A DNA stretch of 64,000 bases from Misgurnus anguillicaudatus (Eukaryota; Chordata; Actinopteri; Cypriniformes; Cobitidae). The translations under genes were made by a program, and so were the position numbers. Positions 49,868 through 64,000 of the stretch are shown piece after piece. Below the pieces are notes generated by a model that was given only the letters and a program-made list of their open reading frames with translations, searched no databases and was not told the DNA's origin. The DNA lies in NCBI RefSeq assembly GCF_027580225.2, contig NW_027395283.1, positions 9,186,001-9,250,000 of the forward strand, in the 5' to 3' direction. How positions within the stretch are numbered: position 1 is the stretch's first letter; the number at the start of each line of letters is the position of its first letter.

Positions 49868-52088
49868 TATATTCATGCCAGATTTTTTATTTATATATAA
49901 ATTTTTTAAATTTATATATAATATAGAATATATACAAATATAAATAATAATATATACACATGTAAATGTTTCTTAAATACATACATGAATGTGTGTGTAT
50001 TTATATGTACATAATAATTACACACAGCACACACTCATATATTATGTCAAAAATCACTTTTATTTTGTATGCGATTAATTGCAATTAATCTTTTCCCAGC
50101 CCTAATTTATTTATTACATATGTTTTATATTAGCTTAGCTTCTTTTATGTATGTTAACATTTTAAACAATGATAAAACATCAACAACTAAAATAATATAA
50201 AATCAACAAGTAAAACTAAAAAGTTTTAAGTAGACTATAAAAAAGCTTGTTTTATCATATACAAACATAAATAAGCATTTGGTTTGGTCATAAGCAGATA
50301 TGCATGCAACTTTATACAAATTTTGAAGATTCCTGATACAAGCGTGGATTTATTTGATTAAAAAAAAATCATAAATCATTCTAATATTAATATTTCTAAT
50401 GGATTCTTATCAAATAAATGCTGGCTTGATGAGCATGAGAGACTTCTTTCAAAAACTTCAAAAATAGTAATGTGTCAAACTTTTTGGTGACTGAGCAGGA
50501 ACTGAAATTCAACAGAAATTGCATGAAATGTTGTTGTTTTAATAAATTATGCTGCGAGATGATTTTTTTCCTTTTATAGGCAACTTTTTATAGGCAATTT
50601 GTTTTTAATTCACAGTTCATTCCTTTTAATTCCCATGGAAAGTTTCCAGCCTTAAAAATTTCCAGAATTTTGCAACGCTAATGGTGGAATACGATAAATA
50701 CACGATGAAAACAAAAATCAGAGACAAGGTTTTTCTCCCTGTTTGAAAACCAACAGCTGCACAACACACGAGCTGGTTGGAAAGCTTACGTTTGATCTCA
50801 ATCTATATTTCTGTCAGAGCTTCTGTTGCAAATAAGAAGGATCATATCAGACACTACCATCTCATCCCGCTGGGAAAAAATAACGATATATTACCAAAAC
50901 TCGATATACCGCCCAACCCGAGTCCATAGCCCTCAGGGTTCCCACACCTTAGTTAACTTCAAATTCCAGGACTTTTCAAAGACTTTCCAGATCCAATACC
51001 CTCAACTGCAAGGACTAAATGTGGGGACACATTTCAAATGAGAGTAAGGTTACATTGTGTTACCTTTTAAGATACATTCTTACAGTTTCCTTTCAAGGGA
51101 ACTCGTGCTGCGTCACTGGGTGACACTTTGAGGACACCTCCAGGGGTAAGTGTGTCTGAATGTGTATATCAAATTCAACCAATGGTGAGGCTTAATGACA
51201 AAGACAGGGTGACGCGGGAGTCAGGAAGTATATCACTATCTGAAATATTGCCAAAGACGGCGTTACAGGGACGCAGGAAGTATTGCACGAGAGAGACGCA
51301 GCGTCTCGTTCCCTTCTCAGGGAACAACACTTACATACGTAACCCGAGACGTTTTCATGTGTCAAAACAACTATACAAAAAAGCATTTTGGTATGAATCA
51401 ACATTCACATACAGAAAATATAAACATTTAAAGCGAACAGTTTAGCATGTGTGCTTAAAATGTCTAGAATTTGTATGATATTATCCTACACTACACAGGG
51501 AATAATATGGACTTTTTTCCAGAAAAATAGATTCAAGCACTTCCAATGACCTGTATCTATGAATGTATATTTTCAAAAACTACCCAGGGCCTTGAATTTT
51601 TCCCCAGATTCACAAACTTTCAAAGACCCGTAGGAACCCTGAGCCCTTTATGCAATATGATGTTCTGAGCCTGTGCAGCAGCTTTAACTTTTTTACATCA
51701 CAATCTATTGGTTTATTTCATCTCTTCTACCCAAACATGCCAGGTACCCAAGCGATTGAGATTTGACATGGAAGGCAAAATCTCACACAGGTTTGGCACA
51801 AACGAGGACACTGTGACAGAATTGTCCAGATATTTGGTATAATCAGTGTCACTCTTAGTAAAGTTTGTGAGTACATCATTGTGCGCGTTTACCTGCGTTG
51901 TTGGCCTCCGCCTCCAGTATGTGTATCTCTGTGCAGTCGGCCAGCCAGTGATCCAGACAGATGTGCAGAAACCTCGCCTGCGTCCGAGAAACTCGCTTCA
52001 ACAACGACAGCAGGGCGACCGTCTGCTCGCACTCGTTCCAGCCCTTAAACCAGTCCGTCAAAATCCCCACCTGGTCCCGGAACATCAT
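45389..52088 (-). CDS. samd4b: sterile alpha motif protein 4B (Smaug homolog 2)
   Basis: RNA-binding translational repressor that recognises Smaug-response hairpins through its SAM domain and recruits deadenylation and repression factors in cytoplasmic granules. Twelve coding exons: 52088-51893, 49588-49124, 49043-48807, 48697-48588, 48418-48332, 48252-47982, 46817-46732, 46382-46270, 46189-45982, 45813-45687, 45594-45511, 45417-45389. They give 670 aa (human about 694). The start [20 protein letters not shown] is the conserved Smaug N-terminus. SSR regions follow in exon 2, then serine-rich linker, SAM domain ([20 protein letters not shown] ... [10 protein letters not shown]) in exons 4-5, PHAT-like helical region ([13 protein letters not shown]) and the conserved tail [11 protein letters not shown] ... 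DRTSTI. The intron between exons 6 and 7 holds the 1-kb minisatellite. Phases are consistent throughout. Confidence 0.96.
46860..47912. repeat. complex 1-kb minisatellite in a samd4b intron
   Basis: Built from short blocks such as GCACGCACAGACAGATGCAC, GCATGCACGGACACATGCAC and CAAACACATGCAC. A higher-order unit of about 120-124 bp is repeated at least three times (47220-47590). All six frames stay open for 260-340 codons because TAA, TAG, TGA and their complements are almost absent from the blocks. The predicted peptides are only Cys/Val/Ala or His/Thr/Cys repeats and the tract lies between confirmed exons 6 and 7, so it is not coding. Confidence 0.95.
48750..48780. repeat. (GT)n microsatellite
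   Basis: Pure GT dinucleotide run in the samd4b intron between SAM exon 4 and the preceding exon. Confidence 0.9.
49725..50104. mobile_element. hAT MITE with 8-bp target duplication
   Basis: Ends TAGGGCTGGGAAAAGATTAA and its complement; ATTTATTT flanks both sides (49717-49724, 50105-50112). The interior has a (CA)n run (49829-49865) and TATA-rich palindromes. Non-coding. Related ends occur at 18140-18256. Confidence 0.9.
50150..50690. repeat. degenerate copy of the TTGCAAA/GGAAACTTTCC repeat
   Basis: Contains CTTGATGAGCATGAGA, AAATAGTAATGTGTC and CCATGGAAAGTTTCCAG, blocks shared in inverted orientation with the element at 53619-55081. Ends TTTTGCAACGC. No gene. Confidence 0.5.
50934..51641. 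mobile_element. hAT-like element with CAGGGTTCC ends and a nested repeat
   Basis: Begins CAGGGTTCCCACACC and ends GTAGGAACCCTG; AGCCCT flanks both sides. Around 51090-51350 a different short repeat is embedded, with inverted CGAGACG / CGTCTCG and TTCCCTTCTCAGGGAAC, typical of a fish SINE-like family. Lies in the first coding intron of samd4b. Confidence 0.65.
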
Positions 52089-52352
52089 GGCGAGTTTCTG
52101 CGGGTCTCTTGGATGGGGGCGGGGTTTGTATAAACTGGGGAGGTTACAGGCAGTGCTCCAGTCCACTCACTCGGGTGCATTTAATAATCCCTCACATGGT
52201 TCTGGACACGAGTGGACCTGATTCACCAAGACCAAGAGGAAGTCTTTCAGTCTTCAAACACACACAGACAGACAAGCAGACGTGACCCAGAAACACAGAT
52301 GTATCTAATGCATGATGCACAACCCAACACCTGCAGACATAACACAGTTACA

Positions 52353-52387
<35 letters not shown>

Positions 52388-53048
52388 GTAGGAGATTCAC
52401 TCATTCATAATCAGATTCCCAACTTTCTGCACACCACAGCAACTCTCACTACTGAATTACACCAATAACTAAAGCTGATCTCAGATCAGACTCTCTTACA
52501 GTGAAAACTATTCAATGTAACCTCACTGAGAAATCCACTGTCAGTAAAAGAAAGGGTAAATCCAGTGGGATGAGGGGTAAATTCCGTCTTTTATTTATTT
52601 ACTTTGCAGACGATATATCTGTGAAGCGGCGGTTTATCGATAACCGCTGTTAGCTTTAAAACACACCGCTAATAATAAACACATGCCATGAACCTCACAA
52701 ACACACACTGAAGTAAACGAGTTTGTTATAAAGTGTTGACTACGGTGTGTAATGTTTATAAGCCTTGAGTCAAAGCAGAAACACAATAAAGCTGAAGAGT
52801 AACGTTAGGTTAAAGCGCGGCTAACAGGCCTGATGCTAACGCTAATGCTAACAGACATCTGACTCAATCACATAAACATTCACACACAAAAACACACAAC
52901 ATCTATCAGAACACACCACAACACTAATCGACTTCATTACAACAACACAAAAAAACACACGAGAGTTTATCAACACATACACACACACACCAAAGCGCTA
53001 ACACACACATATACACACACAGATATACAGCGAGTCTGATCTCTTATT

Positions 53049-53082
<34 letters not shown>

Positions 53083-53116
53083 GTTCATGTACACACACTC
53101 ACACACACTTACTTAC

Positions 53117-53220
53117 GAGACACGCAGGTAAAATGCGTGGATACACACTGGCACGAGCCCGACACAGATGCGGATAAAAGAGAGAGAGACACAGGCCTGA
53201 AAATCACTGGAGCTCCCGAG
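53117..53220 (-). other. samd4b: probable 5' non-coding exon of samd4b
   Basis: On the minus strand, sequence next to the (GA)n tract ends at a strong donor TCTC/GTAAGTAAG (53117). This is 1 kb upstream of the coding start at 52088, as expected for a 5' UTR exon. The exact transcription start is unknown. Confidence 0.45.
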
Positions 53221-53229
53221 CTCATCCAA

Positions 53230-53371
<142 letters not shown>

Positions 53372-53493
53372 CATAACTGTAAATAATACAACAGCTTGAA
53401 ATATTGGTGTAAAGAATAAAGATAATGCTATAACTAATACTGTAACAATAATATTTGTATATTTATTGTGAGGGTCATGGGGTGGACAGTAGG

Positions 53494-53531
<38 letters not shown>

Positions 53532-53870
53532 TATTTTAGTTTTTTTTTCAGGTTTTGTTATGAATGGCAACGCTTTCACTGTTATACTGCAAGTCTATGA
53601 TTGTCTTACTGATATGGTTGCAAAATTATGGGAATTTTCAAGGTTGGAAACTTTTCATGGGGACTAATGGGAATTTATGGGAATTAATAGGGAATAAAAA
53701 GGGAATTTGAAAGAAATTGCAGAGTTGTCCATAACAGGGAACTTAAATGTAGTAAAAAAGATCTTGCATCATACTTTTGTTTAAAACATTAAGATTTAAT
53801 GCAGTTTCAGTCCCATGCACACAGCACACTGCTTACTTAAGGGCCATTGAGGCCAAACCCTCCTCATTTC

Positions 53871-54191
53871 TTAAAGGTGCAGTGTGTAAATTTTAGCGGC
53901 TTCTAGTGGTGAGGTTGAAAATTGCAACCAATGGCTAAGTCCACTGCTTACCCCTCGCTTTTGAAACGCACAGAGAAGCTTTGTTAGCCGCCACCGAAAA
54001 AACATGTCTTTCAAGACTTCCACGTAAGGGGACCCTCATTGTATGTAGATAAAAACATCTTATTCTAAGGTAATAAAAACATAACGATTCATTATAAAAA
54101 GCTCTTTATACACCCCTGATAATGTAGTTTTTTATATTATTTAGCATTTCTGTCAAGAGATCATTCTAAAAATTACACACTGCACCTTTAA
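53871..54191. mobile_element. TTAA MITE, AGGTGCAGTGTGTAA ends, copy 1
   Basis: TTAA at 53871-53874 and 54188-54191 with ends AGGTGCAGTGTGTAA and TTACACACTGCACCT. Non-coding, 321 bp including both TTAA. Confidence 0.9.
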
Positions 54192-54361
54192 CACATTGAA
54201 AATAGTAATGTGTCCAAATGTTGGGTGTTACAGTAATTCTGTATGATAATTGAAAACTGTTTAGAAGAATGTAGAAGAAAGATCATCACAGCTACATGAT
54301 AGCCTCATAAATGTTTAAAGAAATAGTGCTAGCTTACATTTAGATATCTGATTAACGGGCT

Positions 54362-54734
54362 TTAAAGGTGCAGTGTGTAATTTTTAGAAGGATCTCTTGA
54401 CAGAAATGCAAAATTATATACAAAACTATATTATCAGGGATGTATAAAGACCTTTTTATAATGAACCGTTACGTGTTTATTACCTTAGAATAATATGTTT
54501 TTATCTACATACACCGAGGGTCCCCCTACGGTGTGGAAGTCGCCATTTGTGCCGCCATGTTTCTACAGAAGCCCTTAAAGGACAAACTTTTTTTACTAAG
54601 TTGTCTCCGTCAATTACATGTTTTTCCAGTGGCGGGTACCGTAGCTTCTCTATGCGTTTCAAAACGAGGGGTGAGCAGTGCAATTCGCAACCTCACCACT
54701 AGAAGCTGCTAACATTTACACACTGCACCTTTAA
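54362..54734. mobile_element. TTAA MITE, same family, copy 2, inverted
   Basis: TTAA at 54362-54365 and 54731-54734; the ends equal those of copy 1 but the interior is in the opposite orientation (GATCTCTTGACAGAAATGC here, its complement at the far end of copy 1). The copies are separated by 170 bp. Confidence 0.9.
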
Positions 54735-55299
54735 AAAAGGAGTCTCTTATGCTCATCAAGCCTTCATTTATTTGTTCACAAAATGTTCAGAAATCATTCT
54801 AATCTTAATTTAATAAAAACAAATCTGCGGCTTGATGAGCGTAAGTATCAGGATTCTTTAACATTTGTATAACCTTGCATGCATGTCTGTGTATGACTAA
54901 ACTAAATGTTTATTTATGTTTGTATATGATATAGTTTATATACATTTCCCTAAATTTCAAAATAATTCCTATAAATTCCAATAAAATCCTTGTATGTTTC
55001 AGATTTTTAATATTTCCAAAATTTCCTAGATTAAATTCCCATTGAAAGTTTCCAGAAATGTTTTTCCCCTTTGCATCCCTAGTTACTGGAGATGTGAATC
55101 TAGCAGCAGCTGTATCTGTCTCTGCTCTTTATATTGATCACAGTGAAGAAGAAGAAGCATATCTGTCTCTGTCACATGAACACAGATGACTTCTTCTTTA
55201 GTTTATAACATTTAAGAAAGACACGTCTATGCAACACTGCTCTCTGTATGCATCCTGTCACATGACCCACAAACACACAGACAGCACACACCTTGCAGG

Positions 55300-57444
<2,145 letters not shown>

Positions 57445-57524
57445 AAACAGCATCATGAAGTGATTTTAAAATGAAGCACAGATCAGAGTTTAAACATGTC
57501 TATATGTTGTAAGATTATTATCAG

Positions 57525-57530
57525 AATAAA
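57525..57530 (+). terminator. gmfg: gmfg poly(A) signal
   Basis: AATAAA 81 nt after the stop codon, the first after the coding region. Confidence 0.7.
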
Positions 57531-57589
57531 CTTCAACAGGTCTTAATGTTTTATCACACAAAACAATCTAAAGTTGCAGTGTAAAAATA

Positions 57590-57885
57590 TTGGTGGGAGG
57601 TTAATGAATCATGATGAACTAATACTTAAATATGAACTAATGGTGAGTTAATGCATGTACTAATCATAAACTAATGAAAAGTCATCATCATTCTACAACA
57701 TGCTCAACACTTAAATTCATTAATTAATACATTAACTACTAAAAACAGTGTCATGACTAAATTAATTAATTTATGATTAGTACATGCCTTAAGTCAGCGC
57801 AAGTTCATGTTTAAGTGAAAAAACATTTATGTTTTAGTTCATGATGATTTATGGACCCTTATTATAAAGTGTTACCCAAATTATT
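57590..57885. repeat. dispersed element between gmfg and paf1
   Basis: Internal inverted blocks (AACTAATG..., TTAATGCATGTACTAATCAT and complements) and a right end TTATTATAAAGTGTTACCC, the terminus also seen as GGGTAACACTTTA near 1042. A non-coding DNA-transposon fragment lying between the two convergent genes. Confidence 0.55.
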
Positions 57886-58147
57886 TGTTACTCAGTTAAC
57901 AAAGCAAATGTGTGTAGCTAAAATATTTCATCATAACTATAAAAATATTATAATACTTCAATGAATGATTTTATGTTCACTAGTTTGTTCTTTTGACATT
58001 GTTCCTGAAAAGTGTGATTGTGATGTATTAATAAATGCTTTGATATTTTATAAATCAATACAATAGCATTAAAAATGTGTATTATACCTAGTAGATGCCT
58101 GTGAATGCTGCTCAGTCAGAATGCAGTCATATTTGACAAAATCATTG

Positions 58148-58153
58148 TTTATT
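58148..58153 (-). terminator. paf1: possible paf1 poly(A) signal
   Basis: AATAAA on the minus strand about 715 nt after the paf1 stop. gmfg and paf1 transcripts would then end about 600 bp apart, tail to tail. Confidence 0.4.
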
Positions 58154-58867
58154 TACAATGTTTATACAGTAAAATGGGAGAAAAACAAGACATAAAAAAG
58201 TATAAGAATCATTTGCATCCATAATGCAAAAACAATAAACACTTTATCAGACACAATGACAAAATTCAGTGCGTCAAACTAAATATTTCACATCAACTCC
58301 TACACACTTAACTTCTTTCTGTCCATATCTGATGAAAATCACAAGACCAGTCAAGCATTCACCCCAAAAAAACTGCTTTGAAAATAAATGAAATCTGACA
58401 TGATTTTATTGCACTGAGGTATTATGATTTTTTGACTATTGTGTGTGATTTTAAACTGTTATTTTGTTAATTTTTCATCATAGTAGTGTTCACTGCAGTT
58501 ACTTATAAAACACAATCATCTGGCATACAGAATCTTTGCATCAATATCATTTCAGTGGAGGTATATTTAACAGTCCGAAAATAGCTTTCATCTTCTTTAT
58601 GCAAAATATCATTTCTATTTCCTTTTTCATTTGTTTAGAGTAAATAATGACCTGGAGATGTTTTGATGTAATTCACCCTTAAAACAGTGAGAGAATGCAA
58701 GAAAAGTGACGCGATAAAGAAAAAAATAAAATATAAGAAAAACAGACAGAAAAGCTGAAGTATCAAGGAAAAAAATCCTGGTTGGTGAGACAATAACTAT
58801 TCGGCACCTAACTAACAGAGAAAGAAAAAAGAAAGGTGGGCGGGATTATGTGTGACGTGTCAATCTT

Positions 58868-62030
<3,163 letters not shown>

Positions 62031-62404
62031 CGAGAAATAAACGCGTTTCTTCCAAAAAAATAAAGATTAAATAGCGACCGCGGGGGAAATTAGTTAACTA
62101 AACAACTACAACGAGATACGACAGAAAAATCAACAGCAGCCCGTACAGGACATTCAGCCCGTACTGCAGGACCCCGCGCGGAGTAGTCTCGATCAGTGCC
62201 TGACTCAAACACAAACATTAACAGTCTGTATTATATTTTATGACTTTTATGGCTTTCTTTAATTACCATTCTTCAGATCAAATCAGTCTTGGATAAATTG
62301 TAAGCACTTAATCCTTATCAGAATCATACTAGGAAATGAGGGGAGGCATCTGACAGGGGTTCTGTTTTCGGCAGTACATCGTCAACAGACCTGAAAGCAG
62401 CTTC

Positions 62405-62545
62405 TCATGCAGCGTCTCAAAATCCGACCGGGATGACGTTGAAGTATCGCGAGAATGATTTAAATCAGGCGTGGCCGTATGATTTCTCGAATCGCTCTCG
62501 CGGTACTTTGATGTCATGTCCTGTCTGTTCTTGTGAGGCCGCACG
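62405..62545. repeat. imperfect palindrome upstream of paf1, copy 1
   Basis: ATGACGTTGAAGTATCGCG and the complementary CGCGGTACTTTGATGTCAT are arms around a 40-bp centre. About 400 bp upstream of the paf1 start codon. Diverged relative of 62861-62979. Confidence 0.6.
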
Positions 62546-62860
62546 AAGTCGAGCAAATTTAGGGCGAATTCAAAATGGCATTTTTGCACCATCGAAGGGG
62601 ACATAAACATTCGCCTCAGACAAAGAGAAAACGACGTGGTTCTGCTGTATTCGCCAAGTGTATTTTAATCGGTCACTTTAATTGCGCAAAAAAATTCCAG
62701 AATTCAAATTCCTCCAGAATGCACATATTAAAAACTCGAAGGGCATAGGGATGATCACTTCTGATCGGTATTCGCCCCTAATGTCTGTGTGTGAGTACAG
62801 TGTGGCAAGTGTAAAGGAGTCCAGCTGTTTATATTTTATTTTTATTATTAACTTTATGCG

Positions 62861-62979
62861 GCGCTGCAAGAACCGACGAGCGGATGACGTCAAAGTACCG
62901 CGAGAGAGAGTCGAGAAACCTTATTTCGAATCGCTCTCGCTGTTCTTTGACGTCATACACCTGTCGGTTCTTGCAGCGC
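62861..62979. repeat. palindrome with two CRE sites upstream of paf1, copy 2
   Basis: GCGCTGCAAGAACCGAC at 62861 pairs with GTCGGTTCTTGCAGCGC ending at 62979. Further inside, each arm has an intact TGACGTCA (62885-62892 and 62948-62955) and a CGCGAGAG / CTCTCGC pair. Probably a MITE; it would form a hairpin with a short loop. About 830-950 bp upstream of the paf1 ATG. Confidence 0.7.
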
Positions 62980-63169
62980 TGCATGAAGTCGAAAACACCT
63001 AATGAGTGAGAGTAAACCTCACTCCCCGAGCTCAACCCTTACGAAAATTAACCATGTTTTGTTTGGTATATTGATTACTATTAACAAAACCATAATTTTA
63101 GCATAGTAACCATGATATAACTATAGTTTTTGGAACTGACGCTAAAGATCTTCACAAACAAAATCACCA

Positions 63170-63889
63170 GCTTTATTTATTTATTTATTGGAAAATAACA
63201 GAAAAAGTACAAAAATAGTAAAACATATTTAGGAAAAAGGCAATCTGCCAATCTTATAGTTTTTTAAACAGCACACATCAGTAAGATCATGACTGATGGT
63301 GTTGAAATCAATCATCTTATGAATGAACTCTTTTTCTTTATGTTGCCTTAAAATGCAAATAGTGTTTATGTTCCAAAGTGAAACAAAGTTTGTCAAATAT
63401 GTTGTGGAGAAACATTATCAGTCTTGAAAAAGATTCAAATAAAACAGCTGAATATATCTGAGTTAAATCCATTTAAAGGCAGTTTACACGCACTCTCAGA
63501 CGGTTCAGCTTATGCTCCACAAGGGTTTTCAGAGAAGTGACATCACTATGACCTCTGACCCTTTGATCCATGAACATCTTCTTGCTTCAGTTTCAGTCTA
63601 ATACTTCCACTTGATGCCTTCATATGCTCATGTTTGTGTAGAGAAATCAACTCTGTGCCAGAAGATAAAACATCAAAGGTAAAAAAAAAACGGACCCAGT
63701 CCTTTTTCATTTGGTTTACCTCTTGGTCCGACAAGGGTTAGGTTCTCTTAAAGAGGACTGAAGTAGATGAAGTAAGATCTAATCTGAACTTGAGCCAGGG
63801 CATTCATATAAAACCCTACTGTTCTTATAAGACCTGAAGATCACCTGTTCAGTACATAGAGGAAGAGACCGGGCTCGTCTGACAAATCC
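63170..63889 (-). other. probable last exon and 3' UTR of an unidentified minus-strand gene
   Basis: A good acceptor TTGTTTTGCAG at 63890 starts an exon of which one frame reads DLSDEPGLFLYVLNR and stops at 63841. Another frame is open for 38 codons, so the frame cannot be fixed without the upstream exon, which lies outside the window. Downstream on the minus strand a repeated AATAAATAAATAAA (about 63172-63190) is a possible poly(A) signal. I do not recognise the protein. Confidence 0.35.
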
Positions 63890-64000
63890 CTGCAAAACAA
63901 CAACAACAAGCAGTTTTATTATCAGAAGCAACACAGCCGTTTATTAGATAAGATAAGACTTAAGATAAGATGAATCACAGCAGCAATAAAAACAAGTGAT

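Larger units (their letters stand above)
53619..55081. mobile_element. dispersed element (GTTGCAAA ends) carrying two TTAA MITEs
   Basis: Left end GGTTGCAAAATTATGGGAAT, right end the complementary-type CCCCTTTGCATCCC. Subterminal GGAAACTTTTC / GAAAGTTTCC and repeated GGGAATT. Two inverted MITEs (53871-54191, 54362-54734) are inserted in it. Relatives lie at 50150-50690 and 61018-61235. Non-coding. Confidence 0.6.

Overview
The window reads as teleost fish nuclear DNA, most likely from a cypriniform (zebrafish/carp-like) species. It is AT-rich and CA/GT-microsatellite-rich, with intron-containing vertebrate genes on both strands and a dense load of hAT, Tc1/mariner, TTAA-target, Harbinger, BEL, gypsy and LINE remnants. 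The fish assignment rests on gene content and on repeat types I recognise; the species is inference. Proteins were identified by eye from remembered families, with no database search.

Left part (1-18.2 kb) is transposon-dominated. It holds a hAT element with an exact 8-bp target duplication (1207-3576), a short THAP-like exon, a BEL/Pao pol fragment, a 556-bp tandem duplication and a 7.13-kb hAT element (7100-14229). That hAT has perfect 13-bp inverted ends, an 8-bp duplication and a BED-finger transposase gene with one intron. The intron contains three further elements nested inside each other. Harbinger and restriction-endonuclease-type LINE relics follow.

Middle part (18.6-41.3 kb), all on the minus strand: a three-exon C2H2 zinc-finger gene with ten fingers and a frameshift in its first exon; a complete 7-exon proteasome alpha-6-like gene (psma6l, 246 aa) whose promoter carries a TATA box abutting a triple GAAA interferon-response element; and a 6-exon secreted glutamate-rich coiled-coil gene (ccer2-like, 273 aa). 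Introns and intergenic DNA are filled with short non-autonomous elements.

Right part (42.7-62.0 kb) is a gene-dense block: samd4b (Smaug2, minus, 12 coding exons, 670 aa), gmfg (plus, 7 exons, 142 aa) and paf1 (minus, 14 exons, 487 aa). Together with ccer2 this matches the neighbourhood I recall on human 19q13.2. gmfg and paf1 converge tail-to-tail. gmfg contains an AT-AC intron with minor-spliceosome signals. A 1-kb minisatellite open in all six frames lies in a samd4b intron, and a (CT)68 tract lies just upstream of its probable first exon. The last kilobase seems to be the 3' end of another minus-strand gene.

The genes act separately: Psma6l in the 20S proteasome, Ccer2 in the secretory pathway, Samd4b in mRNA repression, Gmfg in Arp2/3-actin remodelling, Paf1 in Pol II elongation and histone modification. 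Exon coordinates were derived by matching splice sites and reading phase; total CDS length is divisible by three for psma6l, ccer2, samd4b, gmfg and paf1.
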